Shown here: piece after piece, positions 47,205 to 56,606 of the stretch
Position numbering within the stretch: position 1 is the stretch's first letter
Layout of the letters: each line of letters opens with the position of its first letter
NCBI RefSeq assembly: GCF_023953965.1
Contig: NZ_JAMLIX010000002.1
Span: 930,001-994,000, forward strand
Length of the DNA: 64,000 bases
Origin: Bosea sp. (in: a-proteobacteria)
GTDB taxonomy: Bacteria; Pseudomonadota; Alphaproteobacteria; Rhizobiales; Beijerinckiaceae
Reading direction: 5' to 3'
The notes under the pieces: generated by a model
Seen by the model: the letters and a program-made list of their open reading frames with translations, nothing else
What the model was told of the DNA's origin: nothing
The model's database searches: none
Translations under genes and position numbers: made by a program

Positions 47205-48055
47205 GGCGGTAGCGCTTCGCCCAGCGAGTTCGCCAGCCTGACGAAGCCGGAGACCGGCACTTCCTCCGCCCGCGCCGTCTCGGCAAGCCCGGCCGCGGCG
47301 ATCAGCGGGGCGGGGTCGGGCAGCACGGCCTTCAGGCTCTGCCGCAGCATCTTGCGCCGCTGGCCGAAGGCTGCGAGCGTCACCCGCTCCAGCAGGCGCC
47401 GTTCGCAGGGCTCGGGCCGCTCGCGTGGAAGGAGCTGGACGACCGAGGAGGTGATCTTCGGCGGCGGCACGAAGGCGCTGCGCGGCACGTCGAACAGGAT
47501 CTTCGTCTCGCAGCGCCAGTTCGACAGCACGGCGAGCCGGCCGTAATCGGCCCGCTCGGCCGGCGTCGCGACGATCCGCTCGGCGACCTCGCGCTGGAAC
47601 ATCAGGGTGAGCCCATCCCACCAGGGCGGCCAGGGCTCGAGCCCGAGCCAGCCGGTGAGCAGCGGCGTGCCGATGTTGTAGGGCAGGTTGGACACGATCC
47701 TCGCCCGCTCGCCCGCCAGATAGGGCGTCAGGTCGACGGAAAGCGCATCGCCCTCGATGACCGTCAGCCTTCCCGGATAATGCGCCGCGATCTCGGCGAG
47801 AGCCGGCAGGCAGCGCCGGTCGCGCTCGACCGCGACGACACGCCCGGCGCCGTTGGCCAAAAGCGCGCGCGTCAGTCCGCCGGGGCCGGGGCCGATCTCG
47901 ACCACCGTGCGGCCTTCGAGCGGCCCGGCCGCGCGGGCGATCCGGCTCGTCAGGTTGAGATCGAACAGGAAGTTCTGGCCGAGCGCCTTCTGCGCCGTCA
48001 GCCCATGGCGCTCCACCACCTCGCGCAGCGGCGGCAGCTCGTCGATCCGGCTCAC
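47168..48055 (-). CDS. rsmA: 16S rRNA (adenine1518/1519-N6)-dimethyltransferase
   Basis: 295 aa (KsgA). Dimethylates two adenines in helix 45 of 16S rRNA using SAM. SAM motif EIGPGPGGLT begins at residue 53, and the catalytic motif NLPY is at 123-126, followed by NIGTPLL. N-terminal KALGQNFLFDLN is conserved. The final residues (SFRGAGRANPE) and the stop codon come from a palindromic repeat and are not family sequence. Its ATG overlaps the pdxA stop by 4 nt. Confidence 0.95.
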   Translation of the reverse strand: MSRIDELPPLREVVERHGLTAQKALGQNFLFDLNLTSRIARAAGPLEGRTVVEIGPGPGGLTRALLANGAGRVVAVERDRRCLPALAEIAAHYPGRLTVIEGDALSVDLTPYLAGERARIVSNLPYNIGTPLLTGWLGLEPWPPWWDGLTLMFQREVAERIVATPAERADYGRLAVLSNWRCETKILFDVPRSAFVPPPKITSSVVQLLPRERPEPCERRLLERVTLAAFGQRRKMLRQSLKAVLPDPAPLIAAAGLAETARAEEVPVSGFVRLANSLGEALPPSFRGAGRANPE

Positions 48056-49053
48056 GAGGCGTCCGCCATCCGGGCGGCGAGCTTCAGCGCGGCGCAGAGG
48101 CTGTCCGGCCGCGCGATGCCTTTTCCGGCGATGTCGAAGGCCGTGCCGTGGTCCGGCGAGGTGCGGATGAAGGGCAGGCCGAGCGTGACGTTGACGCCCT
48201 CGTCGAAGGCGATGGTCTTGATCGGGATCAGCGCCTGGTCGTGATACATCGCCAGCGCCGCGTCGTAGCCGGCGCGCGCGCGGGCATGGAACAGCGTATC
48301 GGCCGGATAGGGGCCCAGCGCGTCGATGCCCTCGGCGCGCAACTGCGCGACGGCCGGCGCGACGACGCCCGCGTCCTCGTGGCCCATCGCGCCGTTCTCG
48401 CCGGCATGGGGGTTGAGCCCGGCGACCGCGAGCCTGGGCGAAGCGATGCCGAAGTGGCTTCGCAGCCCCGCCGCGACGATCCGGCCGGTCTCGACGATCA
48501 GCGCCGTGGTCAGGAGCTCGGGCACGAGGCGCAGCGGCTCATGGATCGTCACCGGCACGACGGCGAGCGTCTCGCACCACAGCATCATCACCGGGCGCGG
48601 CGCGACGCCGCCGTGAGCCGCCAGATGCGCCAGATATTCGGTATGGCCGGGGTGCTTGAAGCCTGCCTTGTAAAGCACTGATTTCGTGATCGGATTGGTC
48701 ACGATGGCAGAAGCCTGGCCGGCCTCCGCCGCTGCGACCGCACGGTCGATCGAGGCGATCGTGCCCAAGGCCGTCGCGGGGTCCGGCCTGCCTGGCTCGA
48801 CACCGGCCGGGCCGTCGAGCGCAATCACCGGCAGCGCCGCGTCGAAGACGGCGCCGGCATCGTCCCAGCCGCAGGTCCTGAGCGGCACGCTCCAGCCGAG
48901 CCGGCCGGCGAGATCGGCGAGATGACCGGGGTCGCCGATCCAGGCGAAAGGGGAAAGCGCGCGTTCGCGCCGCTCCAGCCAGGCGCGCAGCGTCAGCTCC
49001 GGCCCGATGCCGGCCGGGTCGCCCTGTGTCAATGCGAGCGGCTTTGCCGGCAA
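48052..49053 (-). CDS. pdxA: 4-hydroxythreonine-4-phosphate dehydrogenase
   Basis: 333 aa, NAD-dependent enzyme of vitamin B6 synthesis. Start is TTG at 49053 with GGAG 6 nt before it; the family N-terminus LALTQGDPAGIGPEL follows. Metal and substrate residues are in KHPGHTEYLA, GLNPHAGENG and AMYHDQALIPIK. It lies 33 nt after lptD. In other proteobacteria surA usually separates the two, but no surA is present here. Confidence 0.94.
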   Translation of the reverse strand: MPAKPLALTQGDPAGIGPELTLRAWLERRERALSPFAWIGDPGHLADLAGRLGWSVPLRTCGWDDAGAVFDAALPVIALDGPAGVEPGRPDPATALGTIASIDRAVAAAEAGQASAIVTNPITKSVLYKAGFKHPGHTEYLAHLAAHGGVAPRPVMMLWCETLAVVPVTIHEPLRLVPELLTTALIVETGRIVAAGLRSHFGIASPRLAVAGLNPHAGENGAMGHEDAGVVAPAVAQLRAEGIDALGPYPADTLFHARARAGYDAALAMYHDQALIPIKTIAFDEGVNVTLGLPFIRTSPDHGTAFDIAGKGIARPDSLCAALKLAARMADAS

Positions 49054-49086
49054 GACGTGCTCCGCGGCGAGAATCCAGGATCCGCC

Positions 49087-51648
49087 CTAGTTCGACGAGC
49101 TGACGCCGTCGCTCGTCGAGCTCGCGCTGAGGTTCTGCGAGTAGCTGATCTCGCCCAGCGTGCGCAGTTCGAGGCGGAACATGATCGTGCGCGTGTCCTT
49201 CGTCGCTCCGGCCTGGCGGTCGGCGTAGCTTTGCGAATAGCTGACGTCGAAGATCGTGCACTCGTCGGTGTAGTTGATGCCGAACGAGGTCCCGGCGGTC
49301 TGGAACGGGCCGGTATTCGGATAGATCGGCATCGCCGCCACGGTCGGAGCCGCCAGATAGGACGCATAGGCGGCCCGGAAGCGCTCGCGGTCGTATTTGT
49401 ACTTGTCGAGGTCGAACAGCACGCTCGCCCGCACCCGCCAGTTCTCGAGGACTTTCAGCGAGCCGCTGAGCGAAAGGCCCTCGCGGCGCCGCTGGATGCC
49501 GAGATCGGGCTGCGGCTCGTAGCGGGCATAGCCGAGCGAGGTGGAGAGGAAGCTGCTGGAATAGGTCGCGGCGGCGTCGATCCGCTGTGCCTCGAAGGTC
49601 GTCGCGTCGAGCCGCGTCGCGCCGGTCAGGAAGAAGCCCTTGAACGGCGAGAACTGCGCGCGGGCCACGTAATCGGAGTTGCGGGTGTTGAGGCCGGAGT
49701 TCAGCCCGGTATTGACCAGGTCGCCGGTGGCGAAGGAGTTGCGCCCGCCGAGCTGGAAGGACTGGCCGATGAGCAGGTTGGCGAAGGCTTCCTTGCCGAA
49801 GCGCCCGGTATAGAGCGCGCCGACATTGGCGCGGGTGCCGCCCTCGACGCGGTCGAAGCCGGAGAACTTGCCGCTCCACTCGAACAGGTTGTTGGCGTCG
49901 AAGACCAGGCTCTGCGCATCCTCGTTGGCGACGCGCAGGCTGTTGGTCTCGTTCGGGCGCGCCACGATCTGCGCCACCGGCTCGACGATATGGGTGCCCC
50001 AGCCGGTCCGGGCGACGAAGGGATAGCGGTACATCAGCCCGATCGCCGGCATGACCCGGCCGAACACCTCGTCGGAGGTGTCGGCGATGGTCGCGACGCG
50101 GGAGTTGATCAGCCCGCCGGTGTCGGGGTTGATCGAGAAGACGTCGGCCCTGACCGAGGCGTAGGGCGTCCACATCTGGCCGATCGGGTCGATGAAGTTG
50201 CGTCGCCAGGCGAGCTGGGCCGTGGCGCGCGAGACATGGCCGGCGAGCCCGCGCACGAGGCAGTGGTTCTTGTCGTAGACGGCGCAGCCGTCATAGAGCG
50301 AATAGCCGGCGCCCGTGATCAGATAGCTCTGCTGCTGCGGCAGCTCGGTGAAGGCGGCGGTATCGCGCGTCAGGCTCGTGACGTTGACGTTGAAGGAGAG
50401 CTCGCCGCCGAGGAAGGACGGCTTGTGGACCCGCTTGTCGTAGTCCAGCACGGGCAGCACGACGGGCTGCTGCTTCTGCCAGTCCTGGTAGTTCAGGGGC
50501 TGGAAATAATAGCCGCGCAGGTCGAACCAGGCGCTCTCGCTCTGCCCGTTCAGATAGGCGGTCGAGATCGCTTCCTGGAGATAGGTGGTATTGCTCAGGG
50601 CCTCGTTGCGGATGCGGTAGTTCTTGTAGAACCAGCGATCGGTCGACATCGAGGCGTTCCAGCCGATGGTCCAGCGCGGGTTGATGAAGAACTTGCCGCT
50701 GGTTTCCACCGAGCCGCGGAACTCCTTGTCGCGCGGGCCGAGCGGGCTCGGCAGGAAGGCTTCCTTGTCCTGCTGGAAGATGCCCGAGGCCCGGATCGTG
50801 TAGGAGCCGTTCATCAGCCGGTGGCGCCATTCCACCTGGCCCAGCAAGCCCTGGCGGCTGAAATAGGTCGGCGTCAGCGTCAGGTCGTAATTCGGCGCCA
50901 GGTTGAGGAAATAGGGCAGGCCGACGCCGTAGCCGAGCGCCGAGGTGTTGATGAAGTGCGGCGACAGGAAGCCGGTCTTGCGCTTCACCGTCGAATCCGG
51001 CCCCGACATATAGGGGATATAGGCCATCGGGATGCCGGCGAACTCGACGCGGGCATCCTCGTAATAGATCGTCTGCTCGGATTTCTTGTGGATGATCCGC
51101 GCGGCGCGCACCTGCCAGAGCGGCGGCCGTTCCGGATTGTCCTTGCAGGGCTCGCAGGCCGTGTAGATGCCCTTGTCGAAGACGAAGGTCTCGCCGTCGG
51201 TGCGCTCGGCGCGCGGCGCCGAGAAGCGGGTCTTGTCCGGGTTCACGACGCGCAGCGAGTCGATGAAGCCGTCGCGGAAATCGTCGGTCAGGTTGAACCG
51301 GTCGCCGGTGATGACCGTGCCGTTGGCCTCGGTGATGCGGGCGTTGCCGATCGCGATGACGCGCTTGGCGCCCTGGTCGTAGATGACGCGGTCGGCCTCG
51401 ATCGTACGGCCCTGATACAGGATCTGGACGTCGCCGACGGCCGCCACCGTCTTCTTGTCGTTGTCGTAGACGAGCTCGCGCGCATCGACGACCATGCGGT
51501 CCTGCGGCTTGGCCGGGGCCGCGGCCGCGGGCTGCCCGCCGGCCGCCCGGTTCTGGGCATGGGCCGTCCCGGCCATGAGATAGGCCAGGCTGGTGGCGAG
51601 CGCCGTCGCCGCCGCAAGGCGCGCCATGCGGTTCACGCCCGGAACCAT
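49087..51648 (-). CDS. lptD: LPS-assembly protein LptD
   Basis: 853 aa outer-membrane beta-barrel that inserts lipopolysaccharide into the outer leaflet with LptE. A signal peptide ends near GTAHA (about residue 31). A Pro/Ala linker precedes the OstA/LptA-like jellyroll (VVDARELVYDNDKKTVAAVG, GDVQILYQGRTIEADRVIYD), then the barrel follows. Cysteines occur in TACEPC and in the barrel part (DGCAVYDKNHC, DECTIFD), so disulfides are possible. It is co-transcribed with lptF and lptG upstream. Confidence 0.94.
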   Translation of the reverse strand: MVPGVNRMARLAAATALATSLAYLMAGTAHAQNRAAGGQPAAAAPAKPQDRMVVDARELVYDNDKKTVAAVGDVQILYQGRTIEADRVIYDQGAKRVIAIGNARITEANGTVITGDRFNLTDDFRDGFIDSLRVVNPDKTRFSAPRAERTDGETFVFDKGIYTACEPCKDNPERPPLWQVRAARIIHKKSEQTIYYEDARVEFAGIPMAYIPYMSGPDSTVKRKTGFLSPHFINTSALGYGVGLPYFLNLAPNYDLTLTPTYFSRQGLLGQVEWRHRLMNGSYTIRASGIFQQDKEAFLPSPLGPRDKEFRGSVETSGKFFINPRWTIGWNASMSTDRWFYKNYRIRNEALSNTTYLQEAISTAYLNGQSESAWFDLRGYYFQPLNYQDWQKQQPVVLPVLDYDKRVHKPSFLGGELSFNVNVTSLTRDTAAFTELPQQQSYLITGAGYSLYDGCAVYDKNHCLVRGLAGHVSRATAQLAWRRNFIDPIGQMWTPYASVRADVFSINPDTGGLINSRVATIADTSDEVFGRVMPAIGLMYRYPFVARTGWGTHIVEPVAQIVARPNETNSLRVANEDAQSLVFDANNLFEWSGKFSGFDRVEGGTRANVGALYTGRFGKEAFANLLIGQSFQLGGRNSFATGDLVNTGLNSGLNTRNSDYVARAQFSPFKGFFLTGATRLDATTFEAQRIDAAATYSSSFLSTSLGYARYEPQPDLGIQRRREGLSLSGSLKVLENWRVRASVLFDLDKYKYDRERFRAAYASYLAAPTVAAMPIYPNTGPFQTAGTSFGINYTDECTIFDVSYSQSYADRQAGATKDTRTIMFRLELRTLGEISYSQNLSASSTSDGVSSSN

Positions 51649-51685
51649 CTCGTCAACTCGCCATTAACCATAGGCACAGTAATTC

Positions 51686-52777
51686 TTACCCGTCTTCCTG
51701 ATGGAGGAGGGCGAGCACCCCCAGCATCGCACCCAATGCTGCGGGCAACCACGCCGCGACGACCGGATTGACGATTCCCGACGATCCGAGTTCCTCCGAC
51801 AGTTGTGTCGCGACATAGAGCACGAAGCCGGCCGCGACACCACCTATCACCAATTTGGTCACACCACCAAAACGGAAAAATCTTAAGGAAACGGATGCTG
51901 CCACCAGCACCATGGCGATCAGCAGCAGCGGTCGCGCCATGAGCGATTGATAACGCAGCTCGTAAGGCGTCGTATCGAGCCCGGCGCGCCGCGTCCGCTC
52001 GATCACCGCCGGCATCGACCAGAAGCCCACCGCATCGGGCGGGGTGAAGCTCTGGCGCATCTGCTCGGGCTCCAGCGTCGTCGCGAGCACATAGCTCTTG
52101 TAGCTTTGCGGCTCTTCCGTGGCGGAGGTGGTGCGCGCATCGGAAAGCTCCCAGTGCCCCGGGCGCAGCAGGGCCTGCCGGGCATCGATGCGCTCCTTGA
52201 AGCTGCCGTCCGGGTTGAACACGAAGAAGGCGACCTGGCTGAGCCCGTCCTCGTCGGGCAGGGCGCCGGCGGCGCGCACGATCGCCTGGCCGTCGACGCT
52301 GCGCTGCCTCAGCCAGATCTCCTGGGACAGGCCGGATTTGCCGCCGGAGCGGACGAACAGGCGCGTCTCGAGCGCCGTGCCCTTGCGCTTCAGCTCGGCG
52401 GCGACGGGATTGTAGATCATGATCGAGATCAGCCCGATCACGCCCGCGACGGCCGCGGCCGGCTGCAGGAACTGCCAGGCGGAGACGCCGACGGAGCGGG
52501 CGACGACGAGCTCGAGCTTCCGGCTCAGCGTCAGGAGCGCGAACATGCCGCCGAACAGCGCCGCGAAGGGGAAGATCTGCTCGGCCACCGCCGGCGCCCG
52601 GAACAGGGCGAGCTGCACGATGCGCGGCGTCGTCGCGATCGGCGAATCGCCGGCGCGGCGCATCAGCTCGACGAAATCGAGCGTCCCAATCAGGAAGAAG
52701 AAAGTGCTGAAGACCCCGACGATGGCGCGCGCGAAGCGCCTCGTCAGATAGCGGCCGAAGGTTGTAAACAGCAGCAT
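51686..52777 (-). CDS. lptG: LPS export ABC transporter permease LptG
   Basis: 363 aa. Six transmembrane helices, three at each end, with a periplasmic beta-jellyroll between (about residues 135-265). It extracts LPS from the inner membrane together with LptF and LptB. SRKLELVVARSVGVSAWQF is the coupling-helix region that contacts LptB. Its ATG shares one base with the lptF stop. The order and the shorter length distinguish it from LptF. Confidence 0.94.
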   Translation of the reverse strand: MLLFTTFGRYLTRRFARAIVGVFSTFFFLIGTLDFVELMRRAGDSPIATTPRIVQLALFRAPAVAEQIFPFAALFGGMFALLTLSRKLELVVARSVGVSAWQFLQPAAAVAGVIGLISIMIYNPVAAELKRKGTALETRLFVRSGGKSGLSQEIWLRQRSVDGQAIVRAAGALPDEDGLSQVAFFVFNPDGSFKERIDARQALLRPGHWELSDARTTSATEEPQSYKSYVLATTLEPEQMRQSFTPPDAVGFWSMPAVIERTRRAGLDTTPYELRYQSLMARPLLLIAMVLVAASVSLRFFRFGGVTKLVIGGVAAGFVLYVATQLSEELGSSGIVNPVVAAWLPAALGAMLGVLALLHQEDG

Positions 52778-53970
52778 CAGGCGCGCCGGAAACGGGCCGC
52801 GAGCCCGCTGAGCGGCGCGGCGAGGGGGGCGACGAGGCGCGCCAGCGCGGGCTGGATACGCGCGCCGTGGAAGATGAAGACCGTGGCCAGGACGATGGCG
52901 GCGATCGGCAGAATGTAGAGCAGCGCCGCCGCGAAGGGCGAGCGCACGCTCGCGGTCCAGGCGGCGTAGGCGGCGATTCGGGTGGCGCCGACGATCATGA
53001 TCGCCGACTGGATCGCCAGGGCCCGGCCCTGGCGGGTGGTGCGCGCCTCGCCGATGGCGGCGAACGCGATCAGCATGAAGGCGAAGGGATAGAGCGGCGC
53101 TGACAGCCGGTTGTGCAGCTCGGCCCGGAAGCGGCCTTCCTGGATCTTGTAGTAGGGCTCGTTCGGGTCCTGCCGCAGGAGATCCCAGGTCGAGCGCTCG
53201 CGCGGCTTGTAGATCACCTTGTCGCCGTCGCCCTCGCCGGGGCCGCCGCTGGAATCGCCGGTCAGCGCCGAGAGGTTCAGCGCATAGCGCTCGAAGGAGA
53301 TGATCGAGGTCGTGCTGGTGTTCCTGGTCTCGCGCTGGATCGTGCCCTTCTCCAGCATCAGGAAGCTCTGGCCCTCTGCCTCGACGGTGCGGCCGCGCTC
53401 GGCCAGATAGATCGAGGGCTGCGCCGGATCGCGCCGGTCCTGCATGAAGATGCCGACCAGCGCGTCGCCGGCCTTCTCGCGGTAATGGAAGGTGACGCCC
53501 GAATCGAGCGAGACGAACTGGCCTTCCTTGACGACGTTGGCGACGAAATCGGCGCGGATCAGCGTGATCAGGTCGCGCAGCATGCGAAAGCTCGCCGGCA
53601 TCACCGAGACCGTCATCCAGGCGACGGCGAGCGCGGTCATGACCGTGAGCACGAGGAAGGGGCGGGTGATGCGCTGCGGCGCCACGCCCGCGGCATTCAT
53701 CACGATCAGCTCGGAATCGCCGTTGAGCCTGTTCAGCGTGTAGAGCGTCGACATGAACAGCGCCACCGGCGCGATGCCGGCGATCAGGGCCGGCAGCGAA
53801 AGCAGCGTCACGGTCAGGAAGATCAGGACCGTCTGGCCCTTGCCGGTGACGAGATCGACCTCGCGCAGCGCCTGCGTCACCCAGATCACGCCGGTGAGGC
53901 CGACAAGCAGCACGATCGCCGCGACCGCCGCGATCTTCAGGATGTAGCGGTCGAGGCGGTTGAGCGTCAC
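52777..53970 (-). CDS. lptF: LPS export ABC transporter permease LptF
   Basis: 397 aa from a GTG at 53970, where the family N-terminus LNRLDRYILKIAAVAAIVLL begins; GGAA lies 8 nt upstream. Six helices with a large periplasmic domain. NRLNGDSELIVMNAAGVAPQ is the coupling helix. The frame is open further upstream to an ATG at 54057, but that stretch would place 29 non-family residues before the first helix. First gene of lptF-lptG-lptD-pdxA-rsmA. Confidence 0.93.
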   Translation of the reverse strand: MTLNRLDRYILKIAAVAAIVLLVGLTGVIWVTQALREVDLVTGKGQTVLIFLTVTLLSLPALIAGIAPVALFMSTLYTLNRLNGDSELIVMNAAGVAPQRITRPFLVLTVMTALAVAWMTVSVMPASFRMLRDLITLIRADFVANVVKEGQFVSLDSGVTFHYREKAGDALVGIFMQDRRDPAQPSIYLAERGRTVEAEGQSFLMLEKGTIQRETRNTSTTSIISFERYALNLSALTGDSSGGPGEGDGDKVIYKPRERSTWDLLRQDPNEPYYKIQEGRFRAELHNRLSAPLYPFAFMLIAFAAIGEARTTRQGRALAIQSAIMIVGATRIAAYAAWTASVRSPFAAALLYILPIAAIVLATVFIFHGARIQPALARLVAPLAAPLSGLAARFRRA

Positions 53971-54126
53971 TAAGTCGTTTCCGGCAAGGCGAGGGCGAAA
54001 GCCCTCGGGATGGTTCGTCGGACGCAACCCTATGGTATAGGCGCGAGGATGGCGCAAACGGGAATCGTTCGCGCCTTAGCCGTCGCCGTCCTTCCCAGCC
54101 AGTTTTCGCAAGATTGTGAGCGGATC

Positions 54127-55620
54127 ATGTCGCAGCGCCTGAAGCTCGAGATCAAAGCCCCGGACGCCGTCGAGGGGCAGGACCTCGTGGTCCTCGTCTC
54201 CGACACGCTCGCCTTGCCGGAGGCGGCGAGGCGACCGGCCGGCGAAGGCGCGCAGGCGCTGCTGGCGCGGGCCGCCGCCGCCGAGCGCTTCAAGGGCAAG
54301 GCGTTCTCCGGGCTGACGCTGCCCGCGCCGGAAGGCGCGCCCTATGAGCGCCTGATCGCCATCGGCGTGGGGGCGCAGGACGAGCGCGCCGGGCTCGATT
54401 TCGTCAAGCTCGGCGGCGCGATCGCCGGCAGGCTTGGCGCGGGGCGCAGTGCCGAGATCGTGCTCGCGCTGCCCGAGGGCAAGATCGACGCGCAGCACGG
54501 CGCCGATCTCGCGCTCGGCCTCAGGCTGCGCGCCTATGCCTTCGACCGCTACAAGACCAAGAGCAAGGACAAGGACGAGGCCGAACCGCGCGCCGTCACG
54601 CTGCGCACGGCCGATCCGGCGGCGTTGAAGAAGGCCCTCAAGGCGGCGGACGCCGTCGCCGCCGGCGTCATCCAGGCGCGCGACCTCGTCAACGAGCCGC
54701 CCAACGTCCTCTATCCCGAGGAATTCGCCGAGCGGGCGGGAAAGCTCGAGAAGCTCGGCGTCGAGGTCGAGATCCTCGACGAGAAGGCGCTGAAGAAGAT
54801 CGGCATGCGCGCGCTGCTCGGCGTCGGCCAGGGCTCGCGCCGCGAAAGCCGCGTCGTCGTCATGCGCTGGAACGGAGCGGGCAAGGGCGAGAAGCCCGTC
54901 GCCTTCGTCGGCAAGGGCGTCACCTTCGACACCGGCGGCATCTCGCTGAAGCCGGGCGCCGGCATGGAGGACATGAAGGGCGACATGGCGGGCGCGGCCT
55001 GCGTCGTCGGCCTGATGCAGGCGCTCGCCGCCCGCAAGGCCAAGGTCGACGCGGTCGGCGTGATCGGCCTCGTCGAGAACATGCCGGACGGCAACGCCCA
55101 GCGCCCCGGCGACATCGTCACCTCGCTCTCCGGCCAGACCATCGAGATCATCAACACCGACGCCGAGGGCCGGCTCGTGCTGGCCGATGTGCTCTGGTAC
55201 ACGCAGGAGCGCTTCAAGCCGCGCTTCATGATCGACCTCGCGACCCTGACCGGCGCGATCCTGGTGGCGCTGGCGCAGGAGCATGCCGGCCTGTTCAGCA
55301 ACGACGACGAGCTCGCCGCGAGGCTCGCCGCGGCCGGCACCGCCACCGGCGAGACGGTCTGGCGCCTGCCGCTCGGCAAGGCCTACGACAAGATGATCGA
55401 TTCGAAATTCGCCGACATGAAGAACGCCGCCGGCCGCCATGGCGGCTCGATCACGGCCGCGCAGTTCCTCCAGCGCCATGTCGGCGAGACGCCCTGGGCG
55501 CATCTCGACATCGCCGGCACCGGCATGGCCGCCAAGGACAGCGAGATCAACCGCTCCTGGGGGCCCGGCTGGGGCGTGCGCCTGCTCGACCGGCTGGTCG
55601 CCGATCATTACGAGGGGTGA
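54127..55620 (+). CDS. pepA: Leucyl aminopeptidase
   Basis: 497 aa, M17 family metalloexopeptidase that removes N-terminal residues in the cytosol; some relatives also bind DNA. The signature NTDAEGRL is at residues 343-350, and metal ligands lie in VGKGVTFDTGGISLKPG and DMKGDMAGAA. The ATG at 54127 is preferred to earlier in-frame ATGs at 54010 and 54049, which lie in the divergent promoter region with lptF. Confidence 0.95.
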   Translation: MSQRLKLEIKAPDAVEGQDLVVLVSDTLALPEAARRPAGEGAQALLARAAAAERFKGKAFSGLTLPAPEGAPYERLIAIGVGAQDERAGLDFVKLGGAIAGRLGAGRSAEIVLALPEGKIDAQHGADLALGLRLRAYAFDRYKTKSKDKDEAEPRAVTLRTADPAALKKALKAADAVAAGVIQARDLVNEPPNVLYPEEFAERAGKLEKLGVEVEILDEKALKKIGMRALLGVGQGSRRESRVVVMRWNGAGKGEKPVAFVGKGVTFDTGGISLKPGAGMEDMKGDMAGAACVVGLMQALAARKAKVDAVGVIGLVENMPDGNAQRPGDIVTSLSGQTIEIINTDAEGRLVLADVLWYTQERFKPRFMIDLATLTGAILVALAQEHAGLFSNDDELAARLAAAGTATGETVWRLPLGKAYDKMIDSKFADMKNAAGRHGGSITAAQFLQRHVGETPWAHLDIAGTGMAAKDSEINRSWGPGWGVRLLDRLVADHYEG

Positions 55621-55640
55621 GGTGGCGATGCGGGTGGTCC

Positions 55641-56093
55641 ATGGCTGAGATCCTGTTCTTCCACCTGCAATCGCGCCCGTTGGAGCAGGTCCTGCCGACG
55701 ATCCTGATGCGCGCCCTGTCGCGCGGCCAGAAAGCCGTCGTCGAGGTTTCGAGCCAGGAGCGGCTGAGCGCGCTCGACGACCATCTGTGGACCTATGCCG
55801 ACGAGAGCTTCCTGCCGCATGTCACGGCGATGGAGGCGGATGCGGCACAGAACCCGGTCGTGCTGACGACGCAGGCGCATAATCCGAATGGGGCGCAGGT
55901 GCGCATCTGCGCCGACGGTGTCCGCATTCCCGACGCAATGCAGGATTACGAGCGCATCGTCCTGATATTCGACGGAGACGATCCCGAGGCGCTTTCTGCC
56001 GCCCGCGAGGATTGGAAGAAGGCCAGGGCCTCGGGCCATGCCGCCAGCTACTGGCAGCAGGACGAGGCCGGCCGCTGGGAGAAGAAAGCGTGA
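55641..56093 (+). CDS. holC: DNA polymerase III subunit chi
   Basis: 150 aa. It links the clamp loader to single-strand-binding protein. MAEILFFHLQSRPLEQVLPTI and DDHLWTYADESFLPHV are family blocks, as is the C-terminal SYWQQDEAGRWEKK. An in-frame ATG at 55629 is less likely because MAEILFFH is the usual start. Its stop overlaps the next GTG start by 4 nt. Confidence 0.93.
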   Translation: MAEILFFHLQSRPLEQVLPTILMRALSRGQKAVVEVSSQERLSALDDHLWTYADESFLPHVTAMEADAAQNPVVLTTQAHNPNGAQVRICADGVRIPDAMQDYERIVLIFDGDDPEALSAAREDWKKARASGHAASYWQQDEAGRWEKKA

Positions 56094-56500
56094 GACTGCC
56101 CGTTCTGCTCCTCTGCACCGCGGCCCTCGCCGGCTGCTCGGTCGATATGGGCGGCTTCGCCTTCCAGTCGCAAAAGAAGGACGGCGTCACCACGACGACG
56201 ACCGCCAGCGCCAGCGCCGGCATCTCGACGGGCGAGCCGGTGCTGACGCCGGAGGGCGAATGCAGCGTCGGGGCCTCGCTCGATCCCTCGACCCGGCCGC
56301 TGCCGCAGGAGATCGCGCCCGGCATCACCGAATGCGAGCTGGTCAAGTTGAAGGGCGCCCGCCCGACCGACGTGCTGGTCGGCGAGAGCGGCAAGGGCCA
56401 GCGCGAGGTGCAGGTGCTCTATTCGGAGCCCGGCGGGCGCGAGATCTACCTGTTCACCGACAACCGCCTGAGCCGCATCGTCAAGCCGGGGCAGGGGTGA
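56090..56500 (+). CDS. Small lipoprotein of unknown function
   Basis: 136 aa from a GTG that overlaps the holC stop by 4 nt. Residues 1-15 are a lipoprotein signal with lipobox LAGC, so Cys16 would be lipidated. A Thr/Ser-rich stretch (TTTTTASASAG) follows, then a small domain (PGITECELVKLKGARPTDVL, VQVLYSEPGGREIYLFTDNR) that resembles BamE/SmpA-type folds in style only. Likely anchored in the outer membrane. I do not recognise a named family. Confidence 0.82.
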   Translation: MRLPVLLLCTAALAGCSVDMGGFAFQSQKKDGVTTTTTASASAGISTGEPVLTPEGECSVGASLDPSTRPLPQEIAPGITECELVKLKGARPTDVLVGESGKGQREVQVLYSEPGGREIYLFTDNRLSRIVKPGQG

Positions 56501-56606
56501 CCCGCACGCGCGCTGCGGAAAGATCAGCCGCGGGGAACCCTCTCCCATAGGAAGAGGGGTTCCGAGCGGCGGTTCCCGAGGCCTGCCATGGCGTCATGCA
56601 ACCGCC

